64,000 nt of DNA from Kiloniella litopenaei (GCF_000982415.1 NZ_LANI01000003.1:248001-312000); one strand, 5' to 3'; counted from the stretch's first letter, positions 45,794 to 55,794 are shown. Made by a program: numbers and translations. Notes: a model not told the origin generated them from the letters alone.

Positions 45794-46438
45794 TCACCAA
45801 AGAAATTGCTTGCCTCTTCTTTTCTGTAAATCTTCCTCTTCATCCTCATACTGAACTTTTTTGATTGTTGTAGTACCCTTCTTATAGTTCAGCGTATGTG
45901 CAAAATCTGCCATTTCCGAGACAGAGAAGCGCCCGTCACCACAGTCATACCCCATAAAGAAACCTGTTGGATGGGGAATGTGATTATAACCAGCCGGTGT
46001 TGCCGATCGCACGGCCTGCATAAAGGTAATACACTCTGCACTTTTATCGTTCATCAGCTCTGCATAGTAAAATTTACCATACTGATTAGTAAGAACATTA
46101 ACTTCAGAAGGGTTTAACTTGGGTGCACTTTTCTCAAAGTCATGCCAATCTGACATCAATTTACCGAACTCTTTTTCGTCTATCTTGATTCGATAATGGC
46201 GAGCATGCCCAGCTTTGGTGATCAACATACTGCCTTCGTCCCACACCCATTCTTCTTGATAAGTGCCACTATGTGTCACTTTTCGGGCATAAAGAGAAGC
46301 ATCTTTTGTTTGATTCCAGTCTAGAATAGCTTCGTTTTTAGGAATTCCCTCCCAATCGGTCCAGCCATTATTGGTCGTTTGACAAGCACTTAAGACGAGT
46401 AATGAAGCTGTTGAGAACAAAACAGAAAATTTTGACAT
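45794..46438 (-). CDS. Hypothetical lipoprotein
   Basis: Protein of 214 residues from the ATG at 46438, which has GGGGGAAAA before it. The signal peptide ends in the lipobox LLVLSAC, giving a lipidated cysteine near residue 18. The mature part contains YARKVTHSGTYQEEWVWDEG, a YYAELMNDKSAECITFMQAV stretch with a cysteine, and FMGYDCGDGRFS with a second cysteine, which may form a disulfide. I do not recognise the family. The frame is open to 46489, but that would hide the lipobox. Confidence 0.75.
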   Translation of the reverse strand: MSKFSVLFSTASLLVLSACQTTNNGWTDWEGIPKNEAILDWNQTKDASLYARKVTHSGTYQEEWVWDEGSMLITKAGHARHYRIKIDEKEFGKLMSDWHDFEKSAPKLNPSEVNVLTNQYGKFYYAELMNDKSAECITFMQAVRSATPAGYNHIPHPTGFFMGYDCGDGRFSVSEMADFAHTLNYKKGTTTIKKVQYEDEEEDLQKRRGKQFLW

Positions 46439-46548
46439 TTTTCCCCCACAAATAAATACAATTCGGCATCTATTTCGTAATGAGAACAATCACTATTAGC
46501 AATTAAAAATTGAAAAATATCTCGTCAATACAGCCCTATGACTGCGTA

Positions 46549-47145
46549 CTATCCCGTAGAACGCCGAGCTTTCAACGCGGCGGTCAAGGTTCCGTCATCC
46601 AAATAATCCAGGCTTCCCCCGACGGGGACCCCATGGGCAAGTTTGGAAACCTCCACTTCGTACCCTGCAAGGCATTCGGTCAAGTAATGCCCGGTCGTTT
46701 GCCCATCTACTGTGGCACTCAAGGCGAGAATAATTTCTTGCACATGGGTTTCACCAGCTCGATCCAACAGCTGATTGACATTAAGTTGTGCCGGACCACG
46801 TCCATCAAGGGCAGATAATGTCCCCCCTAAAACGTGATACATCCCTTTGAAGGCTCCGCTTCGCTCCAAAGCCCAGAGATCACCAACCTCTTCAACCACA
46901 CAGATTTTACTATGATCTCTTTTCGGGCTCTGACAAATAGCACAGGGATTTTCGGTATCGAGATTACCGCAAATTTGACAGTTTGTGATGCTAGAGGCCG
47001 CATCAGTCATTGCCTTGGCAAGTGGCAACATTAAACTCTCACGCTTTTTCATCAAAAAAAGCACAGCCCTTCGCGCTGACCTGGGCCCAAGTCCGGGTAA
47101 GCGCGAAAGAAGTTGTGTCAGGCGGTCGATCTCGGTTTTAGCCAT
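46549..47145 (-). CDS. recR: Recombination protein RecR
   Basis: Works with RecF and RecO in RecA loading and gap repair. The 198-residue protein has a helix-hairpin-helix ([18 protein letters not shown]), a four-cysteine zinc motif ([16 protein letters not shown]), and a Toprim domain ([19 protein letters not shown]). It lies 11 bases after ybaB in the dnaX-ybaB-recR operon. Confidence 0.97.
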   Translation of the reverse strand: MAKTEIDRLTQLLSRLPGLGPRSARRAVLFLMKKRESLMLPLAKAMTDAASSITNCQICGNLDTENPCAICQSPKRDHSKICVVEEVGDLWALERSGAFKGMYHVLGGTLSALDGRGPAQLNVNQLLDRAGETHVQEIILALSATVDGQTTGHYLTECLAGYEVEVSKLAHGVPVGGSLDYLDDGTLTAALKARRSTG

Positions 47146-47156
47146 GCATCCAAGAC

Positions 47157-47480
47157 CTAGAAGGGTAACTTCATACCAGCAGGAAGATTAAGACCACCAG
47201 TCACGTCCTGCATTTTTTCCTGTGTCGTCGCTTCGACTTTTGAACTGGCATCATTGACCGCAGCCAAAATCAAGTCTTCAAGAACTTCAACATCATCTGC
47301 ATTCACAAGCGATGGATCGATTTTTATGGAGCGAAGATTATACTTGCCGCTCATAACCACCTTAACCATACCAGCACCGGCCGCACCTTCGATTTCCAGG
47401 TCAGCCAATGCTTCTTGCATTTCCGCCATTTTGCTCTGCATCTGCTGAGCTTGCTTCATTAAGCCGGCCAGATTTTTCAT
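47157..47480 (-). CDS. YbaB/EbfC nucleoid-associated protein
   Basis: Small DNA-binding dimer of 107 residues. It starts [20 protein letters not shown] and shows the conserved [20 protein letters not shown] core and a C-terminal tail [13 protein letters not shown]. Its start codon overlaps the dnaX stop by one base. The dnaX-ybaB-recR order is ancient and suggests a link to replication or repair. Confidence 0.96.
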   Translation of the reverse strand: MKNLAGLMKQAQQMQSKMAEMQEALADLEIEGAAGAGMVKVVMSGKYNLRSIKIDPSLVNADDVEVLEDLILAAVNDASSKVEATTQEKMQDVTGGLNLPAGMKLPF

Positions 47481-49387
47481 CAGATTTCATCTCCATTATT
47501 AAGGCGCTGTAGTAACTCCGCATCATCAAGATCCGGATCTTCCATATCTGGGTCCATGATCTGATCAATCAAGGACTTTTCATCCACGCCTTCTACTACA
47601 TAGTTATCAGGCATCAAGCCTTTTCGGCTGATTAATTTTGTCCCCGGGAATAGTTTGAGAACGGATAAGACAAGCGGGTCTTGCATCGCCTTGTCGTCAA
47701 GCGCCTGATTGATCTGCTTTTCCTGTGCCCGGATGGTATCGACACCTTCTTTTACAGTTTCCGTGACTTTCCACTTTTTCCCCGTCCATTCACTCAAATG
47801 GCGTTGAATTTTTGCAGATAAATCACGGGGCGCATTCTCGGCAGGTTTGTATTCTATTTCCCCTGGGCTAAAGCGAATCAGGTGAACATCATTCCCAAGA
47901 TAAGCGGACAAAATTCTCTCGCCCCGATCCCGGGCCAGATTAATAACGTCCCGGAAGGTTTTTGGTGATGCGTAAACCTCTTCTTCAAACTCGACATCCG
48001 GGGATGTATTATCCACCACCAGTTCCGGTTTTGCTGTCACACTAGTAGAAACAGCGACACCCTGCTCCATGGCAATAGCTTGACCACCACTTGCTATTCC
48101 GCGGACAGAGTTTTGTGAACCCGTTGAGATTGTTGCGCCTTGGCCGCCAGATCTGTTTTGGACGCCGCCAGCAGGGGCGTTACCCGCTGGAGCGTCCTGG
48201 AGCTTTTTTATAAGATCCCCCGGTGTGGGAAGATTACTCGCATAGGCCAGACGGATAATAACCATTTCCGTTGCTTGCAAAGGATAAGGCGCAATTTGGA
48301 TTTCCCCCAATCCCTTTAATAACATTTGCCAGGTTCGCGCCAATAGCGGCATAGAGAGTTTCGCACACATCTCTCCACCGCGAACGCGTTCTGCTTCGGG
48401 GATGCCCGGTGCTTCCAGAGTTTGAGGAACCAGTTTGGCACGTGTCAAAAGGTGACTCAGCTCCAAAAGATCCTTCATGACAACAAGAGGTTCAGCACCC
48501 CCATTGTATAGATCGGACAATATATTCAGAGATTCAGGGCAGTCCCCCTGCATCAATGCATCATAGAGATCAAAAATCCGGGTTCGATCCGCCATGCCTA
48601 GCATATGACGGATCGGTTCACTCTCTATTTTTTCGCCGCCGCCTAACGCAATGGCCTGATCAAGAAGGGATAAACCATCTCGCGCAGATCCATCAGCAGC
48701 ACGAGCAAGGAGACCAATAGCTTCGTCCTCAAAGCCTATTTTCTCTTTGCCAAGAATCATGGTGAAAAGCTTGATGAGCTCTTCATGCTCAAGCCGTCTG
48801 AGATCAAAACGCTGACAACGCGAGAGAACAGTTACAGGTACTTTGCGGATTTCAGTCGTAGCAAAAATAAAGACAACATGCTCTGGCGGTTCCTCTAGCG
48901 TTTTCAGCAGTGCGTTGAAGGCACTGTTGGAAAGCATGTGAACCTCATCAATGATATATACTTTCTTGCGGGCAGAAACCGGACGGTAGCGCACAGATTC
49001 GATCAGTTCTCGAATGTCACCAACACCAGTACGGCTAGCCGCATCCATTTCCATCACATCAACATGGCGATCCTGGGCAATAGATGTACAGCTTTCACAA
49101 ACACCACAGGGATCTGCAGTGGGGCCACCTTGACCATCAGTACCGATACAATTGAGAGCTTTGGCAATAATACGGGCAGATGTCGTCTTTCCCACCCCAC
49201 GGACACCCGTCAAAATAAACGCATGGGCCAGACGATCTGTATCAATCGCATTTGTGATCGTTTGAACAAGTGCATCCTGTCCATAGAGATCACTGAAAGA
49301 GGCAGGCCGATACTTTCGTGCCAAGACCTGATAAGCCGCGTTGGATTCGTTTTCCGAGTCCGCTGGTTCTGTAGAAATATCGCTCAT
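47480..49387 (-). CDS. dnaX: DNA polymerase III subunit gamma/tau
   Basis: Clamp-loader ATPase of 635 residues. Walker A is [13 protein letters not shown], the zinc cysteines are in ALNCIG and CGVCESC, Walker B is [11 protein letters not shown], and sensor 1 is [10 protein letters not shown]. Domain III ends near residue 370. A flexible Gly/Ala/Gln linker follows, then the tau C-terminal region with AGNAP and EWTGKKWKV that contacts the polymerase. I looked for an internal frameshift site producing gamma and could not identify one with confidence. Confidence 0.97.
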   Translation of the reverse strand: MSDISTEPADSENESNAAYQVLARKYRPASFSDLYGQDALVQTITNAIDTDRLAHAFILTGVRGVGKTTSARIIAKALNCIGTDGQGGPTADPCGVCESCTSIAQDRHVDVMEMDAASRTGVGDIRELIESVRYRPVSARKKVYIIDEVHMLSNSAFNALLKTLEEPPEHVVFIFATTEIRKVPVTVLSRCQRFDLRRLEHEELIKLFTMILGKEKIGFEDEAIGLLARAADGSARDGLSLLDQAIALGGGEKIESEPIRHMLGMADRTRIFDLYDALMQGDCPESLNILSDLYNGGAEPLVVMKDLLELSHLLTRAKLVPQTLEAPGIPEAERVRGGEMCAKLSMPLLARTWQMLLKGLGEIQIAPYPLQATEMVIIRLAYASNLPTPGDLIKKLQDAPAGNAPAGGVQNRSGGQGATISTGSQNSVRGIASGGQAIAMEQGVAVSTSVTAKPELVVDNTSPDVEFEEEVYASPKTFRDVINLARDRGERILSAYLGNDVHLIRFSPGEIEYKPAENAPRDLSAKIQRHLSEWTGKKWKVTETVKEGVDTIRAQEKQINQALDDKAMQDPLVLSVLKLFPGTKLISRKGLMPDNYVVEGVDEKSLIDQIMDPDMEDPDLDDAELLQRLNNGDEI

Positions 49388-49486
49388 ACTACTGCTAGAT
49401 TTATCTCGATTAGCCCCACTTTACCCCATTGAAGCATCAAGGCAATCATCCACAGTAAAGTTCTTGAAAAAGAAGCAATCAGACAC

Positions 49487-49508
49487 AAAAAAACGAGCCA
49501 AAAGCTCG
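49487..49508 (-). terminator. Intrinsic terminator of ffs
   Basis: On the minus strand CGAGC-TTTTG-GCTCG is followed by seven T (plus-strand A-run 49487-49493). It lies about 32 bases after the SRP RNA 3' end. Confidence 0.8.
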
Positions 49509-49540
49509 CTATTACAGTAACTTAACATTAAGAGAAAAGG

Positions 49541-49638
49541 TGAGAGGCTGAACCACGACCCGCGGCTAACTCGTTACGGCTGCTTCCTTCCGGACCTGAC
49601 CGGGTTGGCGAGCGCTACGCCCATAGCCAACCTCTCGC
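49541..49638 (-). ncRNA. ffs: Signal recognition particle 4.5S RNA
   Basis: On the minus strand the near-universal loop core GGTCAGGTCCGGAAGGAAGC is present, with the second tetraloop-side strand GCAGCCGTAA after it. The ends pair as GAGAGG/CCTCTC, giving a roughly 98-base small-type SRP RNA without an Alu domain. It binds Ffh to target membrane proteins. Mature ends are approximate. Confidence 0.95.
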
Positions 49639-49642
49639 CCCC

Positions 49643-49671
49643 TATATCGGACTTCTCCGCCGTTAACGCAA
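49643..49671 (-). promoter_or_regulatory. Promoter of ffs
   Basis: Read on the minus strand, TTGCGT (49671-49666), 17 bases, and GATATA (49648-49643) fit a sigma-70 promoter. The -10 element ends just before the G-run at which the RNA would start. Confidence 0.6.
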
Positions 49672-49745
49672 GCCCTTTTACAGGAAATTAGTTTTCACAC
49701 ACTCTAAATGTTTACAGATCGGCGTCTCTGGTACACCCTCTGGGC

Positions 49746-50669
49746 ATGACCACAAAACTACACATCTATGCTTCGTCCAAACTTGATCGTGCAGCACATT
49801 TGCGCGTTCATCCAGATACACTGCAAAGCTATCGTAACTCTCCTGATAGTCTCGTGACTATTGTCTGGCGCCATATGGGATTGTTTACTGCCAGTGATGA
49901 CATAAATCCCTATTTCATTCCGGCCAGCCATGCCAGAGAAATTTTTGATCTGGCTGAAGAAGTCGTTTTTCTTGGCCTTCGCGACAATAGACCGGTTCTG
50001 GCCGCAATGTTACCGCACAGCGAATCAACCCCTGAGTTACCTCCCCTGGACCTAGCAGAGGGTACTTTCCTCGATTTACGGGATCATTGGTCACTTCTGA
50101 ACAAAGAAGATGCAGCAATCATGGCCTATGCACGTGGCCTTAACCACTGGCATAAACACCACCGTTTCTGTGGTCATTGCGGGAATCCAACCCGATCTAC
50201 AGAAGGGGGGCACGTACTGGAATGTACGGGAAGCAACTGTGGCAAGCTACACTATCCGCGCACTGACCCGGCAGTAATCATGCGCGTTACCGATGGTGAT
50301 TGGTGTTTGCTGGCCCGCAACGCAGGATGGCGCGCGGGGGGACATTCGGTTTTGGCTGGTTTTCTAGAGATCGGAGAAAGCCTTGAGCAGACTGTTATCA
50401 GAGAAGTCAAAGAAGAAGTCGGCATTACGGTTACAAACGTCCGGTATCACTCGTCCCAGCCATGGCCTTTCCCGGCATCTTTAATGGTTGGCTTTACGGC
50501 CGAAGGATCTCGACACGATCCCCTGGTTCTGGATTCTAATGAAATCGAATCAGCCAAATGGTTCCACCGTGATGAACTGATTGCCTCACCAGAGGACGAA
50601 ACTTTCAACCTGCCACGCAAAGATTCTATTTCACGCGTTCTGGTCGACGACTGGCTAAAAGAAAGATGA
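49746..50669 (+). CDS. nudC: NAD(+) diphosphatase / NADH pyrophosphatase and NAD-RNA decapping-type Nudix enzyme
   Basis: Protein of 307 residues. An N-terminal substrate-binding domain is followed by a zinc ribbon (FCGHCGNPT and CTGSNCGKLHYPRTDP) and a Nudix box GFLEIGESLEQTVIREVKEEVGI-type signature near residue 205. Then comes SSQPWPFPASLMVGF, the SQPWPFPxS motif that marks NudC. It splits NADH to NMNH and AMP and in E. coli removes NAD caps from RNA. It is divergent from ffs. Confidence 0.95.
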   Translation: MTTKLHIYASSKLDRAAHLRVHPDTLQSYRNSPDSLVTIVWRHMGLFTASDDINPYFIPASHAREIFDLAEEVVFLGLRDNRPVLAAMLPHSESTPELPPLDLAEGTFLDLRDHWSLLNKEDAAIMAYARGLNHWHKHHRFCGHCGNPTRSTEGGHVLECTGSNCGKLHYPRTDPAVIMRVTDGDWCLLARNAGWRAGGHSVLAGFLEIGESLEQTVIREVKEEVGITVTNVRYHSSQPWPFPASLMVGFTAEGSRHDPLVLDSNEIESAKWFHRDELIASPEDETFNLPRKDSISRVLVDDWLKER

Positions 50670-50700
50670 TCACATCTTGAATAGAGAAGCTGGTCAAATA

Positions 50701-50729
50701 AAAAAGCTGGGCAACAAACCCAGCTTTTT
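50701..50729. terminator. Bidirectional terminator between nudC and pheA
   Basis: AAAAAGCTGGG at 50701-50711 and CCCAGCTTTTT at 50719-50729 form an 11-bp stem with a 7-base loop. T-runs occur on both strands, suiting the convergent genes. Confidence 0.87.
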
Positions 50730-50761
50730 TTATTACCTAAGATCTTTTAAAGCTTTCAATC

Positions 50762-51610
50762 TCAGGATTGTGTCCTAAAAGAATTGGCAGGATAAACCCC
50801 CAGTATCTTAACTTCCTTAGAGAAGAAACTAAGTTCTTCAAGAGCCAGTCGAACAAGACGTTCCGAAGGGTGTCCTTCGACATCTGCATAGAACTGCGCC
50901 ACCGAAAAGCTGCCATCCGTAATATAACTTTCCAGCTTGGTAATGTTTACACCATTTGTCGCAAAACCACCCAACGCCTTGTAAAGAGCCGCTGGAACGG
51001 ATCGTACTTTGAAGACAAAGGTGGTCACCACCATGCCGTCCTTGGGATCAGGATCAATCGGGTCCCGCGCCATAATCAGAAAACGTGTCGTGTTATCTGC
51101 GTTATCGTTTACATCTGTACCCAGTGTATCAAGGCCATAGATTTCACCTGCCATAGAGGTCGCAATAGCCCCGACATCCTTGTTGTTCCACAAAGATACC
51201 TGTTCTGCAGCCCCTGCGGTATCTGCAGCTACGATTGGTTCGATATTGTGTTCGCGCAAAAACTCACGACATTGCGCCAGAGCCTGAACATGGGAATGAA
51301 CCTGACGTAATCCCTCTAGGGTCGCACCTTTCGGGGCAAGCAATTGATGTTCAATTTTCTGATAGTGCTCACCAATGATGTGTAACCCCGATTCTGGCAT
51401 CAAATGATGATTATCTGCCACACGTCCAGCACTAGAGTTTTCAATGGGGATCATTGCAAGACGGGCCTTGCCATTACGAACCGCTGCAAAGGTGTCTTCA
51501 AACGAATAGCACGGCAGCGTTTCCATATCTGGAAATACCGCCCGACAAGCTATGTCAGAGTTAGCACCTTTGACGCCCTGAAAGGCGATCAGATTATCAG
51601 CATCGGTCAT
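50762..51610 (-). CDS. pheA: Prephenate dehydratase
   Basis: Converts prephenate to phenylpyruvate for phenylalanine. The 282-residue protein has the dehydratase domain with AFQGVKGANSD, IPIENSSAGRV and the catalytic NTTRFLIMAR. The ACT domain follows from about residue 195 (PAALYKALGGFATNGVNITKLESY), which binds phenylalanine for feedback control. There is no chorismate mutase part; that activity is at 3337-4182. It lies 47 bases after kdsB on the same strand. Confidence 0.96.
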   Translation of the reverse strand: MTDADNLIAFQGVKGANSDIACRAVFPDMETLPCYSFEDTFAAVRNGKARLAMIPIENSSAGRVADNHHLMPESGLHIIGEHYQKIEHQLLAPKGATLEGLRQVHSHVQALAQCREFLREHNIEPIVAADTAGAAEQVSLWNNKDVGAIATSMAGEIYGLDTLGTDVNDNADNTTRFLIMARDPIDPDPKDGMVVTTFVFKVRSVPAALYKALGGFATNGVNITKLESYITDGSFSVAQFYADVEGHPSERLVRLALEELSFFSKEVKILGVYPANSFRTQS

Positions 51611-51657
51611 TGGTTTAAGCCCTAGTAATATCGTTTATCATTTCCGGCAATACTGCC

Positions 51658-52416
51658 TCAGGATCCTGCGAGAATCTGTCTCGCTTTTTCAAGATCCGCA
51701 GGAGTATCAACCCCCAGCGGAACAGTGTCAACGAGAGCAACATCAATACGCATTCCAGATTCCAGCGCCCGAAGCTGCTCTAATCGTTCACGTTTTTCCA
51801 AAGGCGATGCTGGCAAGGTGACAAACTTCTCCAAAGCCTCCCGGCGATAGGCGTACATACCAATGTGGTGGTAGAGAGGTTGATCATCATTGCCTTCATC
51901 CCAGGGCGCCTTACTTCTTGTGAAATAAAGGGCACGTGAAACGGTTTGTCCGGCTTCAAAACCGGCAACAGCCTTGACAACGTTTGGATTATCCCGCTCA
52001 GCCAATTCGGATATCTCAACAGCCAAGGTACCAATATCAACCCCCTCGGTTGCCAAAAGATCAAAGGTTTGCCGGATCAATCTCGGCTCGACTGTCGGTA
52101 AATCCCCCTGCACATTGATGATTGCATCATGTTTGTTTGCCGGATCGAATTTTTGCAGAGCTTCATGAATCCGATCAGAACCCGAGGGGTGATCAGGGTC
52201 CGTTAAAACAGCATGTCCCCCGATTTTAGAGATCACATCCGCTATTTCCTGTTCCGCACAGGCAACAACGACGGGTCCAAGATTGGCTTCGACAGCACGT
52301 TTATAACACTGCGCAATCATCGGTAACCCCGCGATATCCGCCAAGGGTTTATTCGGCAAGCGCGAAGAGGCCATACGCGCGGGGATAAGCACAACAGGAT
52401 TTTGAGGAAGAGACAT
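51658..52416 (-). CDS. kdsB: 3-deoxy-manno-octulosonate cytidylyltransferase
   Basis: Activates KDO as CMP-KDO for lipopolysaccharide core. The 252-residue protein starts [20 protein letters not shown] with the nucleotide-binding loop, then [35 protein letters not shown] and [12 protein letters not shown], all KdsB motifs. The open frame to 52434 adds six residues. The ATG at 52416 gives the conserved N-terminus. Its presence implies a KDO-containing LPS. Confidence 0.95.
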   Translation of the reverse strand: MSLPQNPVVLIPARMASSRLPNKPLADIAGLPMIAQCYKRAVEANLGPVVVACAEQEIADVISKIGGHAVLTDPDHPSGSDRIHEALQKFDPANKHDAIINVQGDLPTVEPRLIRQTFDLLATEGVDIGTLAVEISELAERDNPNVVKAVAGFEAGQTVSRALYFTRSKAPWDEGNDDQPLYHHIGMYAYRREALEKFVTLPASPLEKRERLEQLRALESGMRIDVALVDTVPLGVDTPADLEKARQILAGS

Positions 52417-52667
52417 AAAAGGCCCTTTTACCAATTGAATTTAATATACGGATTCACCCTCGCTTTATTTACCCGAGAGAATCCTTTTCTTCGCGCTAAC
52501 ATAGTTAAGAAAAAGCTTCTAAACAAAGTGCTTTGCGCTTTTTTCGCTATAACTAATCAAAAAATCTGCTTAAGCTAAGCAAAAATCAATTGAAACTATT
52601 GAATGCTTGGCTTCGGAACGCTATTGTCTGCCGGAAATTCAAATATAAGCCCAAAGGGTCAGGAAGA

Positions 52668-53210
52668 ATGTCTTTAGAGAATAATAAGGCTTTTGCCTCA
52701 GTACTAACTGCCGGCATCATCTTAATGGCATCTGGTTTTGCAGCAAACATGCTCTACCAACCAAAAGACTTGGAAGAAAATACCTATAAGGTTGAAGTCG
52801 CTGATAGCGGTGCTGATGCAGCATCCACAGCCCCTGCTGGCCCGGTTATTGAACCCGTAAGCGCCCTTCTTGCTGCCGCCGATGTTGCTGCTGGTGCAAA
52901 AGGATTCAAGAAGTGTGCATCCTGCCATACCATTGAAAGTGGCGGTGCAAATAAATTAGGTCCTGCGCTTTGGGGCATTGTTGGTTCACAGCGTGCTTCA
53001 GTCGATGGCTACTCTTATTCTGATGCTCTGAACGCAATGAATGGTGAAACTTGGGACTACGAAGCGCTTAACGAATTCCTGACCAAGCCAAAAGCTTTCG
53101 CACCGGGAACAAAGATGGGCTTTGCCGGTCTGAAAAAAGTTGGCGCCCGCGCAGACCTGATCGCTTACATGCGTGAACAAAGCGACAATCCAGCGGCTCT
53201 TCCAGAGTAA
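52668..53210 (+). CDS. Membrane-anchored class I cytochrome c (CycM-like)
   Basis: Electron carrier of 180 residues. An uncleaved N-terminal membrane segment (ASVLTAGIILMASGFAANML) is followed by an Ala/Pro-rich linker and a cytochrome c fold with one heme site CASCH, then GPALWGIVG, YSYSDALNA and the distal methionine in GTKMGFAGLKK. It resembles CycM of rhizobia, which links the bc1 complex to terminal oxidase. The ATG at 52668 has AGGAAG upstream. It faces the periplasm and stands alone before a strong terminator. Confidence 0.92.
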   Translation: MSLENNKAFASVLTAGIILMASGFAANMLYQPKDLEENTYKVEVADSGADAASTAPAGPVIEPVSALLAAADVAAGAKGFKKCASCHTIESGGANKLGPALWGIVGSQRASVDGYSYSDALNAMNGETWDYEALNEFLTKPKAFAPGTKMGFAGLKKVGARADLIAYMREQSDNPAALPE

Positions 53211-53229
53211 GCTGAGAGTTAAGTTTTCG

Positions 53230-53258
53230 AAAAAGGCGACCCAACGGGTCGCCTTTTT
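53230..53258 (+). terminator. Intrinsic terminator after the cytochrome c gene
   Basis: A 13-bp perfect stem (AAAAAGGCGACCC / GGGTCGCCTTTTT) with a 3-base loop and further T begins 20 bases after the stop codon. Confidence 0.9.
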
Positions 53259-53328
53259 TATGTACCACAACTTAAAACAAATTTGATCATGACAAGTTTG
53301 ATCCAATTTCAAACAGGATCCCAATACA

Positions 53329-54126
53329 ATGAGTGCCGATTTTCATTGCCCCAATGAGTTTGTTCAGCTTGGCGAAAAGCTTTGCGACGCTGCACAGGAC
53401 GTTATCCTTAAACATTTCAGACAACCACTGGATGTTGAGGGAAAAAGTGACGCTTCGCCAGTTACCATAGCTGACAGAAATGCTGAAAGCGCAATGCGCG
53501 AGCTCATCAACAAAGCCTATCCCGATCACGGCATTGTTGGTGAGGAACATGGATCTGAAAATCTGGATGCAGAGTTTGTCTGGGCACTGGATCCAATCGA
53601 CGGCACACGGAGCTTTATTTCCGGACACGCAATTTTTGGTACCCTTGTTGCCCTTTTACGAAACAACCAACCTGTTATGGGTATTTTGGCAATGCCTGTC
53701 CTGAACGAACGCTGGATCGGCGCCACCGGGCATAAAACGCTTTTCAAGGATTTCAGGGGCACCACCGAAGCGACCACACGCAATTGTGCGACGTTATCTG
53801 ACGCAACTGTTGCGACGACCTCTCCGCACCTATTTAAAGAAGATGAATTCCCAAAATTCGATAAGGTGCGGAAATCTGCAAAGATGCCTCTTTTCGGGGG
53901 GGATTGTTATAACTATGGCCTTGTCAGCAGCGGCTTGATCGACCTAACGGTTGAAGCTGGTATGGGTGTTTATGATTTTCTGGCACAGGTTCCAATTATT
54001 ACAGGGGCTGGCGGCATTATGACGGACTGGGAAGGTAATGCCCTTGGCATGCACTCTGACGGAAAAGTCATTGCCGCGGGCGATATACGGGTACATACAG
54101 AAACGTGCAAATTGATCAACGCTTAA
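53329..54126 (+). CDS. hisN: Histidinol-phosphatase, inositol-monophosphatase family
   Basis: Dephosphorylates histidinol phosphate in histidine synthesis. The 265-residue protein has metal-binding motifs GIVGEEHGSEN, WALDPIDGTRSFISG and the C-terminal GVYDFLAQVPIITGAGG. The RSFISG wording and AQVPIITGAGG match HisN rather than plain inositol phosphatases. This is the type used by actinobacteria and many Alphaproteobacteria, and it fits a genome that also has hisC. Confidence 0.9.
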   Translation: MSADFHCPNEFVQLGEKLCDAAQDVILKHFRQPLDVEGKSDASPVTIADRNAESAMRELINKAYPDHGIVGEEHGSENLDAEFVWALDPIDGTRSFISGHAIFGTLVALLRNNQPVMGILAMPVLNERWIGATGHKTLFKDFRGTTEATTRNCATLSDATVATTSPHLFKEDEFPKFDKVRKSAKMPLFGGDCYNYGLVSSGLIDLTVEAGMGVYDFLAQVPIITGAGGIMTDWEGNALGMHSDGKVIAAGDIRVHTETCKLINA

Positions 54127-54253
54127 TGATGAAATTAAACAGGGTATCAATTTTACAGCCACGATATTTATCCTGAGTAAATTTTTGCAACGATAGCATT
54201 TATTGTACATATTAACGCACGTTGGACGGTTGAGTTTTTACGGGGATCTCTTG

Positions 54254-55666
54254 ATGGACGTCATAAGTTTTGTGCTTTGTCTGGGCTTGTTTGCAATTAT
54301 TGGCATCTGGTCTTCAAGACGATCTTCTCCGAACAAACAAGACTATCTATTGGCCGAAAGGAATGTCTCCCCCCTTCTCACAGCACTTTCCGCTGCAGCG
54401 ACAAAATATAGTGGATATATATTTATTGGGCTGATGGGATATGTTTATACCCATGGTCTTTCCGCAATATGGATCGCCTTTGGCTTCTTTTTTGGAGACC
54501 TGATAGCCTTCCTTTTTGTGCACAGAAAAGTCAGCGAAGCCACAGCAAGAACAGGCGCATTAAGTTTTGCAGAACTCATATCCCTCTGGTCGGGAGGAAA
54601 TTACCGCATCCTTCGCGTTACTGTCGCCCTGATCACACTCGTCTTCCTTCTGACCTACGCAGCCGCACAATTCAATGCAGGCAGCAAGGCCCTTCATGTT
54701 CTCTTCGGATGGGAATATTATGTCGGATCGATTGTTGGTGCCGGGGTCATACTCACCTATTGCTTTACAGGTGGCTTAAGAGCTTCGATCTGGACTGACG
54801 CCGGGCAATCTATCCTCATGATGTTTGCCATGGCTTTGCTTCTGGTTTCGGCCATCATCGCCAATGGAGGTATCTCTCCCTTTCATGATGCCCTAAATAA
54901 TGTTTCTCCCTCTTTCCTGGATTTGGGAAGTGAGCGCTTCGGGTCTTTTGAAGCAATGGCACTTTTTGGTTTTGGTTGGCTTTTCAATGGGATTGGCGTT
55001 GTGGGACAACCCCACATTATGGTGAGATTTATGGCCTTGGATAACCCGGACCACATTCGCAAAACCGGGATCATCTATTTTTTCTGGAGTGGCGCCTTCC
55101 TGCTAATTTCTATCACTGTCGGTTTGGCCGCAAGACTCTATATACCAGATACAGGCTCTTTGGATGCGGAACTGGTTCTCCCCATGTTGGCTGACGTCCT
55201 TTTACCCGGATTTGCTGTCGGGATCATCATAGGTGGGGTCTTCGCAGCCGCAATGTCCACAGCTGATAGTCAGGTTTTAAGCTGCTCTGCTGTTTTAAGC
55301 GAAGACTTCAAGATTGTTGGTCGCGGTATTGGCGCCCGCCGAATTGCAACAGCCATCGTCGTTATCCTGTCTCTGGTTCTGGGCCTTGTCGCGTCTGCTA
55401 ATGTTTTTACCCTGGTTATTTTTGCATGGTCTGCTCTTGCCTGTTCAATTGGGCCTGTTGTCATTCTCCTGGCACTTGGCTGTCGCCCTTCCCAAGCCAC
55501 AGCATTGATTATGATGGCGGTTGGTATGGGCGTTGCCCTTCTCTGGCGGGAAACGGGTTTGAATGCAACAGTGTACGAAGGTTTTCCCGGCATTGTTGCT
55601 GCCCTGGGTGTTTATGTCATGGCTTTGCCTTTTTCTACGACGTCCAAAGAGCGGCCTAAAACTTAA
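54254..55666 (+). CDS. Sodium:solute symporter (SSS family, PutP-like)
   Basis: Protein of 470 residues with about 12-13 membrane segments. Family features include TKYSGYIFIGLMGYVYTHGLS in helix 2, LTYCFTGGLRASIWTDAGQS and GGVFAAAMSTADSQVLSCSAVLSED, which matches the conserved SSS signature near the sodium site. It may carry proline or another small organic solute. The substrate is not evident. The ATG at 54254 has GGGGA upstream. The open frame to 54203 adds 17 residues of doubtful use. Confidence 0.9.
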   Translation: MDVISFVLCLGLFAIIGIWSSRRSSPNKQDYLLAERNVSPLLTALSAAATKYSGYIFIGLMGYVYTHGLSAIWIAFGFFFGDLIAFLFVHRKVSEATARTGALSFAELISLWSGGNYRILRVTVALITLVFLLTYAAAQFNAGSKALHVLFGWEYYVGSIVGAGVILTYCFTGGLRASIWTDAGQSILMMFAMALLLVSAIIANGGISPFHDALNNVSPSFLDLGSERFGSFEAMALFGFGWLFNGIGVVGQPHIMVRFMALDNPDHIRKTGIIYFFWSGAFLLISITVGLAARLYIPDTGSLDAELVLPMLADVLLPGFAVGIIIGGVFAAAMSTADSQVLSCSAVLSEDFKIVGRGIGARRIATAIVVILSLVLGLVASANVFTLVIFAWSALACSIGPVVILLALGCRPSQATALIMMAVGMGVALLWRETGLNATVYEGFPGIVAALGVYVMALPFSTTSKERPKT

Positions 55667-55722
55667 CCACCAGACCTCATTCAATCTTCATGACAATTAT
55701 TCCTTGAATTGAATTTAGTTTT

Positions 55723-55794
55723 GTTAACCATTTTTCATCACTCACCTGCCAATATCCTTGTTCAACTTTGTTTGAGGTGCGAAAAATGGTTAAC
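55723..55794 (+). promoter_or_regulatory. 14-bp perfect inverted repeat around the leader ORF start
   Basis: GTTAACCATTTTTC (55723-55736) is the exact reverse complement of GAAAAATGGTTAAC (55781-55794). Flanking bases can add up to four further pairs with wobble. The 44-base loop contains GAGGTGC (55774-55780), the Shine-Dalgarno of the leader ORF, and the right arm contains its ATG (55786-55788). In RNA the start codon would be sequestered. In DNA it could be a pair of inverted operator half-sites. Confidence 0.75.

Noticed and set aside
47480-49387. Programmed frameshift site in dnaX producing gamma
   Set aside because: I could not identify a clear slippery A-run followed by a hairpin at the expected place.
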